The notes: generated by a model not told the origin, from the letters alone. A DNA stretch of 64,000 nt from Melieria omissa (GCA_963971225.1 OZ020269.1:37283264-37347263); one strand, 5' to 3'; shown: positions 1-11,120, numbered from the stretch's first letter. Numbers and translations: made by a program.

Positions 1-328
1 TTTCGTACTACTTGCTGCGTTTTTTGGAGATTTTTTTAAATATAAAAGACACCAAGACTAAAAAACGAAGTTTTTTGCCATTAACACTACTTTTCAACAT
101 TTATACAACACTACTTTTCATCTAACAAATATACAACACTGGATTTTACATGAAACCTGATAAGTGCTCATCACCAAAATTGATCCCACTTGGCTGAATT
201 GCTACTTGGGTCACGGTATCCACTTATCTGTAATAATTTGTCTTTCAGAAAATAGCAGTCACACTATGCAAGCCTTGCTTTCGAAAGTACATTCCTAAAG
301 CGGATGTCGAAAATCCCTTTTACATATA

Positions 329-1049
329 CCAGGTATGCGCCTATGAAACCGGTAACGACATCTAGCGGTAAATAGCCGAATATTTATAAACTTCGGAACC
401 GTACCAAATGTCATGTTTACTTCTTCTGTCATATGTCAACAATATTCAGTTCACAATTTGTCAAGTTTCATCCAACAACAAATTGTTTGACGCTCCGGAA
501 AATGTCGGATTACGTGCCTACAAATTACGATTTGCGGACACAGTTAATTTTGTGTTACCATTTGAAGAAAAAAACCTTCTAAAACCTGGTGAAACGGTTA
601 ACGGTGAACGTTACCAACAACAATTGGCCGATTTGAACCAAAAATGCCCAGAATATGAAGCCAGGCAACACAAAGTGATTTTCCTCGATGACAACGCACC
701 ACCACTCCGCACTAGAGCCACCAAAGAATTGGTTGCATCGTACAACTGGGAAGCTCTTGCTCATGCGGCTTACTCACCAGACTTGGCGCCTTCGGATTAT
801 CACATGTTCGCATCGATGGGCCACGCATTAACGGAACGGCGCTTCAATTCTCACGCAGAAGCCAAAAAATGGATCGATGATTGGTTTCAGGCAAAAGACG
901 AAACATTTTTTTGGCGAGGCATCCATAAATTGCCTGAGAGATGGGAAAAATGTGTAGCTAGCGATGGATAAGAATAAAATTGTAATCATTTCCTCACAAT
1001 AAACGTGTTTTTTTCAAAAATAGGCGCGGTTTCATAGGCGCATACCTGG
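329..1049 (+). mobile_element. Internally deleted mariner element with perfect TIRs
   Basis: A 721-bp unit is bounded by perfect 23-bp inverted repeats, 329-351 and 1027-1049, beginning CCAGGTATGCGCCTATG. A TA dinucleotide sits on each side (327-328 and 1050-1051), the target duplication expected of Tc1/mariner elements. A full mariner is about 1.3 kb, so roughly half is missing. The 5' half of the transposase is lost and only the C-terminal catalytic part remains. The element is therefore non-autonomous. Confidence 0.9.
573..971 (+). pseudogene. Mariner transposase, C-terminal remnant
   Basis: This frame reads from a segment like LKPGETVNGERY to the usual mariner C-terminus (LPERWEKCVASDG). 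It keeps the second and third catalytic aspartates of the D34D triad: DDNAP, then 34 residues to the D of SPDLAPSD. The helix-turn-helix DNA-binding domain and the first catalytic D are absent because of the internal deletion. It cannot encode an active transposase. The upstream part of the same open frame (408-572) is not recognisable as transposase. Confidence 0.85.
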
Positions 1050-1051
1050 TA

Positions 1052-1356
1052 TATATATATTTGACTTAAAACTTATTGCCAGTACATATTACATATCTAA
1101 TGTTGCATATCGATGGAAATGTGTAAAAAATTCATTTCGTTTGATACCCATATCGTGTAAATCGATTTAGAATCGACTGTTGTTTTGATACAAACTTTGA
1201 ACTTTTACTTCGAGCCATGCCTTTTGTGGGCGTTTCCCAGGAAAAATTTGTAGTTCGTCAAACTCAGGATCCAAACGACTATGTAAGAGCATACTTCTCT
1301 TGCGAGAGTTCGTTTAATGTAGTACTAAGCCGAAATTAAACATTTTCATTTATTAA
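1052..1356. other. Unassigned spacer with one tiny ORF
   Basis: Mostly AT-rich DNA between the mariner and the next MITE. A 40-codon ATG frame lies at 1217-1339 (+), beginning MPFVGVSQEKF. I recognise no family in it, and its size is compatible with chance. Confidence 0.4.
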
Positions 1357-1669
1357 CACGTTCACGCCGGCGCGGGCCACCAGTGGCTCGCGCTAGACTG
1401 TCTCATCGGGCGGCGTGTACCACCGGTGGCCCGCACTAGATTGTCTCATCGGGCGATGAGTATCACCGGTGGCCCGCACTAGATTGTCAAATCGGGCGAC
1501 GCGTACTGCCGGTGGTACACATTCGATTGTGCTATTAGACGCTGAAAATGAAAATAATGAAAATTGAACGTACTTTCATTGAAATCATTTAATGAAAGCC
1601 AGAAGCACGGCATTAGTTCAGCGCCGCCTCACAGCAAAAACAATGAAAATCGTCCCCGGCGTGAACGTG
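1357..1669. mobile_element. MITE with TTAA target duplication (piggyBac-like)
   Basis: The unit has 14-bp inverted ends, CACGTTCACGCCGG at 1357-1370 and its complement at 1656-1669. TTAA flanks both sides (1353-1356 and 1670-1673). A TTAA duplication is typical of piggyBac-type transposition, although Kolobok elements also use it. At 313 bp it has no coding capacity. Its interior is a GC-rich tandem repeat, unlike the AT-rich surroundings. Confidence 0.8.
1370..1541. repeat. 43-bp tandem repeat inside the MITE
   Basis: About four diverged units. The marker CTAGAYTGTC starts at 1393, 1436 and 1479, giving a 43-bp period. Each unit holds a palindromic core, CCACCAGTGG or CCACCGGTGG, followed by TCATCGGGCG-type sequence. 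The repeat fills most of the MITE. Confidence 0.85.
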
Positions 1670-1794
1670 TTAAGGTAGGTATGCAGCTATCAAGAGCATG
1701 AAAAAGTAGTAGTCAAGTAAACTTGACGTTTGAAAGAAATTTTGACAAGTTGATTTGCATTCTACTGGACAATTTTTAATTTTAATAATAAAAT

Positions 1795-1800
1795 TCAGTT
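1795..1800 (+). promoter_or_regulatory. Candidate initiator (TCAGTT)
   Basis: TCAGTT matches the insect initiator consensus TCAKTY. It would place a start site at A1797, only 12 bp before the ATG at 1809. No TATA box is evident at the right distance. The call rests only on the motif and its position before a plausible short first exon. Confidence 0.4.
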
Positions 1801-1808
1801 CTCTCAAA

Positions 1809-1925
1809 ATGGACGACGATTGGTAAGTTTTCAATACATTTCAACCGATTACACTTTTATTACATGTCTTGAGATATTTAAGGGACGACCTATTGTCAGC
1901 GATTAAGCGATGTGAAACTGGGAGA
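1809..1925 (+). CDS. First two short exons of an unidentified gene (partial)
   Basis: An ATG at 1809 opens a 14-nt coding exon ending in a strong donor (TTG|GTAAGT, exon end 1822). After a 60-bp intron, an acceptor (TTTAAG|GGAC) leads into 1883-1925, which ends at GGGAGA|GTAAGC. The junction is in phase and gives MDDDWDDLLSAIKRCETGR, an acidic start with a phase-0 exit. The splice signals, intron size and upstream initiator look like a real fly gene start. Downstream lies the retrotransposon at 2066, and I found no clear continuing exon, so the gene may be truncated or extend across large introns. I do not recognise the protein. Confidence 0.4.
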
Positions 1926-2065
1926 GTAAGCTGATTTTTGTGCGTTTATTGCAATTCACGTACACAGTCCGTGTGTGTTGGCAGTGATCAGCTCTTCACT
2001 GTGTCTGCTCTTTTCCCGATATTAGGGATTAGGGAGTCCTTACAATTATTTGCTTTTTAAAGTAT

Positions 2066-2488
2066 TGTAACGATAAGACAGTCTGTCGCTGTGCAAAGCA
2101 ACCCTGCCGCTTCGCGCCGTGCCATAATTCAATGTGGCAACGACGGCCGCGATAATAACTTTTAGTCCAATTTGGCAACGATGGTCGCGATCATCAGGGA
2201 AACTTTTAGTCCACTCCGGAATGTGCGGGAACGATCTGCGCGATGGCCGGACAGAGTATAAAAGGCGGCCGGATGCGGCGCAGCGAGTCAGTCTGGTTTT
2301 GACAAGTGAAGTTGCCACACGGAATAATTAAGCAAATACTTAAGTGTACGAACAGTAAAGTGTAAAACTGTGGATAATAAAGTGACTGTTGGTTTATTTA
2401 ATTGTCTGCGTTTAAGAAACTGTGTTTTATTTTCAAATTACACAATCCAGAGATACGTAACAGCCCACTAGACGTAGTATTCGTAACA
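2066..2488 (+). repeat. 5' LTR of element A
   Basis: A 423-bp repeat running TGTAAC...GTAACA. It carries a TATA box and an AATAAA at 2376-2381. Positions 2066-2241 and 2297-2488 are matched by the two halves of the 3' LTR with few differences. Confidence 0.95.
2257..2264 (+). promoter_or_regulatory. TATA box of LTR A
   Basis: TATAAAAG lies in the 5' LTR upstream of the AATAAA signal. The corresponding part of the 3' LTR is missing: 55 bp, equivalent to 2242-2296, are replaced by the inserted segment. Only the 5' LTR therefore keeps this promoter element. Confidence 0.7.
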
Positions 2489-2490
2489 TT

Positions 2491-2507
2491 TGGTGTCAGA
2501 AGTGGGA
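2491..2507 (+). other. Primer binding site (tRNA-Leu)
   Basis: TGGTGTCAGAAGTGGGA begins 2 bp after the LTR. It is the complement of a tRNA-Leu 3' end including CCA. This is where minus-strand DNA synthesis would start. Confidence 0.85.
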
Positions 2508-2572
2508 TTGTGGAAAATTGAAGATAAAAACAAGAAAAAAAACTAAAGAAATAAAATTATAAAAGCACGGAC

Positions 2573-4047
2573 ATGGTGAAATTCGAGCTGCTGAAGGTGG
2601 AACAGGTGAAGAAGGAGCTGGCTGCCTGGAATTTGCCGACTGCTGGCGGAAAGGTGGAGTTGCAGTTGCGCTTGCGAGAAGCATGTGAGGAACGAGGCGT
2701 CGATTGGACTGTGCACGAGTTCGGAGCGCACGAACAAGAGGCGTCGGCCAAAATGGAGGAATCGCCTGCAGGTGCGGCGTCGATGCAAAGTACGACTGCA
2801 GCGGCTGCGCCACCACAAGCAATGGACATGAGCCAGCTAATGGTTGCACTTAAAGGCATGTTCGAGACTTCCAACCGTGAAGTGGCAGCGAAGCTGGAAA
2901 CTACGAATCTTGAAATTTCGGCAAAAGTCGAGACAGCAAATCGAGAAATGTCAGCGAAGCTGGAAACTACGAATCTCGAAATTTCGGCAAAAGTCGAGAC
3001 TGCAAATCGAGAAATGGCTGAAAATTCTGCGCGTATAGAGCAGAAGGTGGAGGAAATTTCCAATAGCCTGAATGTGAAAGTTGAGCATCTCGAGACGCGA
3101 ATAGACAATTGGGACAAACGAGTTGACGAAATGGGTGAATCCCTGAACAGACGAGTTGACAACCTGGATGGGTCCTTGAACAAACGGGTTGACAGTCTGG
3201 AAGATTCGATGCACAGAAAGATAGACTTCGAGAGGTACAGCCTCGAGAATGTTTGCCAACGGTTCAGGACGGTTTTGCTGCCAGAACAGAAGTGCCTACT
3301 TATGATGGTGCTGCGCCGTTCGATACATTTAAATTGCAATTCGACTTGGCTGCTTTGGAAAATCAGTGGACAGATATCAGGAAAGGTCGGAGGTTGGCAC
3401 TGGCGCTGAAAGGTCCTGCGGCTGAGGTAATCAAATCAGTTCCAGAATGTTTAAGAAGTGATTACGGTGCCATCATGAGAGCGTTGGCAGCGAAGTATAG
3501 CGACGAGCACAACCACACGCTGTACTACTGTGAGCTGAAGAACCGCAAGCATAGAGCCAACGAGGCGCTGCAGACATATGCAGCAGACATTGAGCGGCTC
3601 GTACAGTTGCGCTACCCAAAATTTGGTGCTGATGATCTCGAGAGGGTGAAGATTGAGTCGTTTGTTGAAGGTCTTCATGATCCAGAAACACGTCGCAGTG
3701 CGTTGATGATGGGCAAGCCAACATTTAAGGAAACGGTTACCAGCGCGATGACATATGAAGCGGCATGGATTGGGAGCACTCGGTATGCACCTGCAAGGAT
3801 ACGCCAGATTCAGGCGGACAACGACGTTCCGATCCAGGCCATAAGCTCTGAGATACCGGACAGGCCACGGGTGGTCTCCTCTAAAGTTTTTTGTTGGGTA
3901 TGTGGCAAGCAGGGCCACATATCACGAGAATGCCGCCAACGAAAGAGGCGTTCCCGTTCACGATCGCAATCGCCTGAAGCGAGGAATACTGACAATCGAG
4001 GCTCAGCCAACAAGCGCAGGGCTGAGGACGAGGAGCCGTTAAACTAA
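2573..4047 (+). pseudogene. gag of element A, frameshifted, with N-terminal SAP-like domain
   Basis: The frame opens at ATG 2573. Residues 1-50 fit a SAP motif (LLKVEQVKKELAAWNLP, then GGKVELQLRL), a fold that usually binds AT-rich DNA or chromatin. A long heptad-like region follows, with a directly repeated segment of about 22 residues around 2893-3015. The reading frame then changes between 3253 and 3409, so the capsid-like part continues in another frame to 4047. Near the C-terminus is a CCHC zinc knuckle (CWVCGKQGHISREC), followed by a basic RS-rich tail. Gag would package the element RNA in cytoplasmic particles. The shift makes this copy non-functional. Confidence 0.85.
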
Positions 4048-4136
4048 AACGGGTCAGCCCAAAGGGGCGTGAGCTGATCCCCACAATCTGCCGCCCCACC
4101 ATCCTTGTCTCACAGCTGAAACGACAGCCCAGCAGC

Positions 4137-7100
4137 TTGACAATTGAAGGAAGGATAGATGGAAAGTGGTTCGTGTTGACACTGGATACTGGAGCGTCAT
4201 ATTCGATCATAAAAAGGAAGCTGCTGAAGAACTGGGAACCGCTGCATGGCATACAGCTGCGGACTGCAACTGGCGAGCGCGCGCCGGTGAGAGGGAAAGT
4301 TACAAAAACGATTGCTATCGGCACCAGCAGCCTGGAACATGAGTTCATCGTCGCGGATATAATGGACGACGTGATTATCGGCGTGGATTTCATGATTAGG
4401 CACGGTTTTACGCTGGACCTGAAGGAAAATGTGCTGAGATATGCCAACGTTGAATTCCCGCTGCACACCGGCTATGAGCGAAGCGTGGCGGTAAGGAAGG
4501 TTGTATCGTGTCAACACAGGAGGATACCAGCGAATTCTGAGGCGATTGTGTGGGCAAAGGTGGACGAGGACGATGGGACGAGTCGGCTGTGGGTAGTAGA
4601 AGCACCGAAACAAGGACACGACAACATCATCATCGGACGTACATTAGTGGAACCTAAAAATGGCAGAATACCAGTCAGAATACTGAACCCCCTGAATGCA
4701 CCCAGATATGTCGGGAAAGATGAGGTAATTGGCGAGTGTAAGGAAGCTGTAGCAGTGGTCAATTGCGAGAGTAGCCCGCCTGGAGGTAATAAGAAGAGCG
4801 GTTTTAACATGGACGCCATACCGCAGGAGAACCAGTGGATCAGCGAGTTGACGGCCAAGCAGAAACAGAAGGCGAGGTCACTCCTGCAGCACTTTGGGTC
4901 AATATTTGCGGCAGAAGCAGGCGGAAGAACAGCCATAGTGAAGCACAACATCGACACCGGAAGTGCAAAACCGATTCGCCAACCGCCAAGACGAGTTCCT
5001 CTGGCCAAGAGGGAGGAGGTCACAAATTTGATCGAGAACATGCGGAAAGACAAGGTCATAGAGCCTTCTTCGGGCCCCTGGTGCTCGCCGGTCGTGCTAG
5101 TCAAGAAAAAAGATGGCAGTACCCGGTTTTGTGTGGACTATCGGAAGCTCAATGATGTGACCAAGAAGGACAGTTATCCACTACCTCGGATCGATGATAC
5201 CCTGGACACACTGTCAGGCACGCAGTTGTTCTCCACACTCGACTTACGCAGCGGCTATTGGCAGGTAGAGCTTGCAGACAAGGACAAGGAGAAAACGGCT
5301 TTCAGTGTTGGCGATGGTTTGTGGCAGTTCACCGTCATGCCGTTTGGACTCTGCAACGCACCAGCAACATTCGAGCGGCTAATGGAACGCGTTCTAAAAG
5401 GGCTGCATTGGCGGACGTGCCTGGTGTACCTCGACGACATAATCGTGATGGGTAAAAGCTTCGACGACCACCTGGGAGAGCTGGAGGAGGTATTCGAGCG
5501 GATACAGAAAGCCGGGCTTAAACTCAACCCAAAGAAGTGCTCGCTGTTCCAAAAGGAGGTCAAGTATCTGGGTCATACGGTTTCCGCCCGCGGAGTCCAT
5601 ACGGATGAAGGCAAAATCACGGCGGTGAAGGAGTGGCCCCGGCCACGCAATCTACACGAACTCCGCAGTTTCCTAGGCCTGTGCACATACTACCGCCGAT
5701 TTGTTCCGGGATTCGCGAACATAGCCAGCAGCTTGCACAAACTGACGAAAAAGAGCCAAGCCTTCGCGTGGGGTGAAGAACAGGAGCAGGCTTTTGCACG
5801 TCTGAAGGAAAAACTGTGCAGTGCCCCAATTCTGGCCTTCCCCGTGCCTGGGGAGATGTTTGTGCTGGATACAGATGCAAGCGGGAATAGTATTGGCGGT
5901 GTGCTATCACAGATAATAGACGGCCAGGAACAAGTGATAGCGTACTACAGTACGATTCTATCGAAACCGGAACGCAACTACTGTGTGACACGGAGAGAAC
6001 TGCTGGCGGTATTGGACTGCGTAAAACACTTCCACAAATATCTGTGTGGACAAAGGTTTCGCCTGCGCACAGATCATGCGGCATTGAGATGGCTCCTGAA
6101 CTTTAAGGATCCTGAAGGGCAATTGGCGCGGTGGATCGAGCGACTGCAGAGCTACGACTACACGATAGAGCATCGCAAGGACAGTAGCCATGGAAATGCC
6201 GATGCCTTGTCACGCCGTCCGTGCAAAGTCGAATGCAGGCCATGCTCGCGAGACGAGAGCAAAGAACAGATAGTGGACGTCCGGTTGGTAAGCGTTATGC
6301 CAGAGGAAGAGTGGTCTGCGGAGAGGCTACAAAAAGACCAGCGTGAGGATGCGGATCTTGCAAAAATCGTCGAAGGCAAGGAGCAAGGCGCACGTCCGGA
6401 CTGGCAGGAGATGGCCGGTGAAAGCCCGATCGCTAAGGCTTACTGGGCACAGTCGAAAAGTCTGCGGCTGAAAAAAGGATGCCTGTACCGCGAGTGGGTG
6501 AGCGCGGATGGTCGGACCAGTAACTCTCTAATGGTAGTGCCGAAATGCAGAATCAACGAGGTCATTGAGGCATACCATAACGACTCCAGTGGAGGGCACC
6601 TTGGCATCACCAAAACCGTCGCCAAAATAAAAAGACGATTCTACTGGGTAGGATGTCAGGAGTCTGTAGCCGAGTGGATTAAGAGCTGCGACCGATGTTC
6701 AGCCGCGAAAGGGCCGACAAGAAAATCTCGAGGCCGCATGCAGCAGTACAACGTGGGAGCGCCCTTCGAGCGGATTGCTATGGACGTCGCCGGCCCATTC
6801 CCAACTAGCAGTCAAGGCAACAAATATGTGCTGGTGGTAATGGATTACTTCAGCAAATGGCCCGAAGTGTACCCTATTCCTAACCAGGAGGCTACTACGA
6901 TCTCGGAAAAGCTGGTAAACAACTGGGTAGCCAGGTTCGGAGTTCCGTTGGAGTTGCACTCAGATCAAGGCCGGAATTTCGAGTCTGCGGTATTCAAGGA
7001 AGTGTGTGGGCTGCTGGGGATAAAGAAAACGCGTACCACTCCTTTGCACCCACAGTCCGACGGCATGGTGGAACGCTTTAACCGGACACTGGAGGAATAC

Positions 7101-7638
7101 CTGCGAAAAGTGGTAGGCAGAAATCAAAAGGATTGGGACACGCATATCCCCCTGTTCCTGATGGCGTATAGGTCAGCCCCGCACGACACGACATCACTCC
7201 AGCCCGAGCAGTGTTCGGCACAGAGTTGCGGTTACCCGCTGACTTGAAGTTCGGGGTTGTCGGCGCGACGGGAGGCGCTAAGACGGATTACGTGGTCAAT
7301 AAGCGGGCGGAACTGGAGGAAATTCACCAGTTTATAAGGGGCTGCACCAAACGGTCACCGATAAGGCGAAAGCCAGATACGATCTACGGGCCAACTCAGC
7401 AGGGTTCCAAGAAGGCGATTTGGTAATGCTCTACAACCCGCAGCGGAGGAAAGGTTTGTCTCCAAAACTTCAAGCGTCATGGGAAGAACCGTACGAAGTC
7501 GTGACTGGGATTAACGACGTGGTACACCGGATTCAACGTTGCAGCAATAGAGGCGCTAAGCTGAAGGTAGTCCATTTGGAGCGTCTGGCGCCTGATCACA
7601 GCGGAGCCTCGGCACTTGTTCGGGACGAACAAGTCTAA
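4137..7638 (+). pseudogene. pol of element A (protease, RT, RNase H, integrase)
   Basis: A 1036-codon frame runs from 4137 to 7247. In order it has an aspartic protease (LDTGASYSII near residue 20), reverse transcriptase with the YLDDI active site, RNase H (LDTDASG, later RTDHAALRWLL), an HHCC zinc-binding integrase domain and a DDE core (MDVAG, HSDQG, GMVERFN). At about 7200-7247 the frame is lost; the rest of the integrase C-terminus continues in other frames at 7211-7426 and 7420-7638. The catalytic residues through integrase look intact, so decay is recent or limited. A purine-rich tract (7638-7649) precedes the 3' LTR. Confidence 0.9.
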
Positions 7639-7649
7639 GTGGTGGGCAG

Positions 7650-7825
7650 TGTAACGATGAGACAGTCTGTCGCTGTGCAAAGCAACCCTGCCGCTTCGCG
7701 CCGTGCCATAATTCAATGTGGCAACGACGGCCGCGATAATAACTTTTAGTCCAATCTGGCAACGATGGTCGCGATCATCAGGGAAACTTTTAGTCCACTC
7801 CGGAATGTGCGGGAACGATCTGCGC
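7650..7825 (+). repeat. 3' LTR of element A, first part
   Basis: These 176 bp match 2066-2241 of the 5' LTR and stop at CTGCGC, where foreign sequence begins. Together with 10604-10795 they form a 3' LTR lacking the 55 bp that contain the TATA box. Confidence 0.95.
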
Positions 7826-10603
7826 CAAAGTAAATCCTAAGTAGCGCCACTCTTTTTTGGCCGGACACTAGTGGCAGTGTTGCCGCACAATCAGTGCTAC
7901 CCCATAACGATTTTCTGTTGGTTTTGGGAGTAAATTTTATGCCTAATTTTCTGACTGCTCTTTCCAATCAAGAAATAAAGAAATGTTTGAAAGATTAAAT
8001 ATCTTAACAAAACTGTAAAATTACTGGAGAAATACAATAGTTATAACCACAATTGATTCAAATAGACAACATTTGAAAAAAATTTCAATTTTTCTTTCCC
8101 AAAAATAATTTCATGATAAAAACATAAAACATTCTGAATCAATATCAAGGTAATTTTGTTATTGTACAAGGTAAAATGCGAACGACAAAGTTTCTTGCAA
8201 TAAATTATTTCAAAATTTGTGTGTTATAGTAATGTCGTGCATCTTCAGAGCTCTTAATACGTACTAAAAATATGTTTTTATACATTTTGATTGGTAATAT
8301 AAACTCACAACACGATAATTTAATCAAAAGATGATGAATGTGTTCAGAAGAACATTTTCGTATTCATTATTAAATTTCTTTGATGCGACTGAACTGAATG
8401 AAATAATTTTAATGAAATCATAATCATTACAAACATTTCCCATCTTAATACATTTCTATATTCACCATCGATAACAAAAATTTCAACCCTGTCTTATAAT
8501 AATTTGACCACTTTCACCACAAAATGTGCAAATTTCACCTCCAATGCAGAAATGAAATGTCATTTTTTATTACATTGTTCAAAAGGAACAAAATATCGCA
8601 TCGAAACACATTAAAAATTAATATAATTAAATATAATAAAGTGCAGAAGTGAAACCTGGTGAGTATCTATCAATCGTACTTTTTTAAATTGTATTTTCTC
8701 TTTTAGGTAGCCATATTGCGCTCGAGTTGCAGAAGCAATTCGCGGAAATGCAATTCGCCGGGTAGCCATTATATCCAGGAGCATATTCCTCGGTTTGCTC
8801 CATCGAAATGCAATGTGCGAATTGTAATGTAAGTCTGACTTAAATGAAGACATATCTAATACGTCGCTTTAATTTCTTTTTCCCCACCACTTTGCCTGGA
8901 TCTCCGTCTTTTCGTCGACCAATTGAAGGATTATACAAGCACGGGAAGATCCACTTAAGCGTTTGGCGAAACGCCCCAGCGATGAACGCTATGTGGATGT
9001 GGCAGATCGCAAGCGACCAGCAGGCACTGAAAGTCGTTTCGAGGCACCACCGCCACGTTTTGATGCAATGCAAGTCTAGCGTCCTCCAGAAGCTACGTTT
9101 TACATTCTATTCTCTTGTTCTCCCTAGGCCGAAAAAAAATATTCTGAAAACATTCTATTAATCTATTTGCGTGTTGGTTTTATTCCGCAGTTACGATAAG
9201 AAGCGTGACGATTATGGCAGCTCAACTTCCAGCAAGCGTGGCATTGACGGCTACACAACGGCCACGAAACGCCTGGACTATTCCAAGCGCGGCGATAACA
9301 CAAGCAGCAGCTCAAAGCGGCCAGCTATTGATGATTACACTACAGCGCCGGCAAAGCGAAGCACCGATGACTACAGCAAACGCAGTACTAGCGACTACAT
9401 TTCATCGTCCACGTCGTCAATGGCAGTGGCATGTATGTGGCATGGCATGTACACTGGCGGCCGGCCAGCACAGGATCATTATGGTGCACCGGTGTCACCC
9501 TATTGAAACGCAATCGAAAGTTTGATGTTTGGTTGGTTCAATTGAACAGCATCATCAATACACATAAGTCGTATTACATTTTATTAAACCCTTTTTCTAA
9601 TTCAGCCAAACGCAAAAGCAGACATCGAATCAACAACTATCGGCAGGCGGCATCCTACTGCTAGCAGCATCTAGATCTGAAAATGTGTTTGCTTTTTCCA
9701 CACCACCCAAGGGGTATGCAAAATGGCGCGTTACCGATGTTTTTTGGGTGCTCGGTTCCCCTGTAGGCATATTTTCACCCTTACAATATTTTTTATACTT
9801 ATGATGTACATATAAAAATAAATATATGTAATAAATAAATATATATATATATAATTTATATATTAGATAAAAGATATATACAGTTAAGTTAACTTATCCA
9901 CCTAAGCACCACCACAAATCTAGGCAACAAAGTGGTGGGGAAAGGAAAAAATAAATTTTTTTGTGTTTTGAAATTGCCCTGAGAAAGTTATAATAAACAA
10001 ATTAATTGGAAAATTAGCAAATTAAATTAATTAGTAGTAACAATGTTGGCACCCTGAATTTCCCGCGGAAATCGATGAACACTTTCAGCTCCCTTGCAGC
10101 CGCAAACACACTTTCTAGTCATGATGCTGAAAAAATATAAAAATACATGAAAATTTCTTTATAAAAACTTAAAAATTGCCCATACAAAAATTGCGTTTCG
10201 TCTTTGAAAATTCAAACAAGAATACCATTTGAATTTCATTACCAACTGACATTGACTTGTGGTGAATATATATAAGAATGGCAGAGTTGCTCTTGAATAA
10301 AAAACGAAATAATTTAAAATTGTTCATAAATTTTGGTAAAAACCAAATAATTGATGAGAATTTTATTTAGCTTTCTGTTCTCTGCTTATACCAACATAAA
10401 AAGTAAGCGATTCCTTTATAAAATCGTCTTAAATTACGTTTAAAAAATTCATAGAAACTGCAATTTTTTCAGTATTTTTCACGTACACGCAATCCTGCCA
10501 CTAGTGTCCGGCCATCGTGGTGAGCTCAGTTTTACACGTGAACAACAACAATTTGACAGTTCTTGTCATACAGAATCGACGCCTGGTTGTCAAAGAGTGG
10601 CGC
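7826..10603 (+). mobile_element. 2.8-kb insertion in the 3' LTR with inverted ends and gene-like fragments
   Basis: Foreign DNA replaces 55 bp of LTR. Near its ends are two inverted pairs: AGCGCCACTCTTT (7843-7855) with its complement at 10592-10604, and GGCCGGACACTAGTGGCAG (7859-7877) with its complement at 10495-10513. The spacing between the pairs differs on the two sides, and no clean target duplication is visible. The interior is AT-rich except for 8.7-9.7 kb, which holds exon-like stretches. I read it as a non-autonomous DNA element that captured host sequence, or as a more complex rearrangement. The superfamily is unknown. Confidence 0.55.
8930..9506 (+). pseudogene. Captured exon fragments, lysine/arginine and DYS-rich protein
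   Basis: A stretch from 8930 reads QAREDPLKRLAKRPSDERY and on through a proline-rich segment to a stop at 9077. A pyrimidine tract with acceptor TATTCCGCAG then opens a second stretch from 9191 (YDKKRDDYGSSTSSKRG), repeating K-R and DYS motifs to a stop at 9506. The composition resembles the low-complexity tails of nuclear RNA-binding proteins of the SAFB/hnRNP kind, but I cannot name the parent. A retained intron-like gap (9080-9190) suggests genomic rather than mRNA capture. Stops and altered joints mark it as non-functional. Confidence 0.45.
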
Positions 10604-10795
10604 TTTTGACAAGTGAAGTTGCCACACGGAATAATTAAGCAAATACTTAAGTGTACGAACAGTAAAGTGTAAAACTGTGAATAATAAAGTGACTGTTGGT
10701 TTATTTAATTGTCTGCGTTTAAGAAACTGTGTTTTATTTTCAAATAACACAATCCAGAGATACATAACAGCCCACTAGACTTAGTATTCGTAACA
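10604..10795 (+). repeat. 3' LTR of element A, second part
   Basis: These 192 bp match 2297-2488, including AATAAA and the GTAACA end, and are followed by the GTAT target duplication (10796-10799). Confidence 0.95.
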
Positions 10796-11120
10796 GTATT
10801 TTCTCATTAATTTTCTGAATTAAATGCCAACACATGAACTTTTTTGGTTTAATTATGTAAATAATAATAATAATTGATTGGCACGACAGCCCGCTTACGC
10901 GAGACTAAGGCCTAGCTTTCCGCAACCACCCGTGTTGTGCGTGTGAATTTTGTACGCGGGTGGAAGGGACCTACAGTTTTATGCCGTTTCCGAACGGCAG
11001 GTTGGGAGCTTTTTCATAGGCAATTTTTACTCTCAGAGGTTTGCCATTTCCAGCTGAGAGGACAGCCACCGAAAGAGAAAACGAGTTTCTCGTTATTTTT
11101 TTTAGGTGTTACTACATGCA

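Larger units (their letters stand above)
2066..10795 (+). mobile_element. Gypsy-group LTR retrotransposon, copy A
   Basis: The 5' LTR (2066-2488) and a split 3' LTR (7650-7825 plus 10604-10795) enclose gag and pol. The target duplication GTAT is present at 2062-2065 and 10796-10799, so both outer ends are original. The priming site is complementary to tRNA-Leu. Gag and pol are separate, in the order protease, reverse transcriptase, RNase H, integrase, as in Metaviridae. No env-like frame follows pol. Gag and the end of pol carry frameshifts, and the 3' LTR has a 2.8-kb insertion, so the copy is defective. Confidence 0.95.

Noticed and set aside
2557..7247. Long minus-strand frames opposite gag and pol of element A, and the same in element B
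   Set aside because: They are antisense shadows of well-supported coding sequence and contain no domain.
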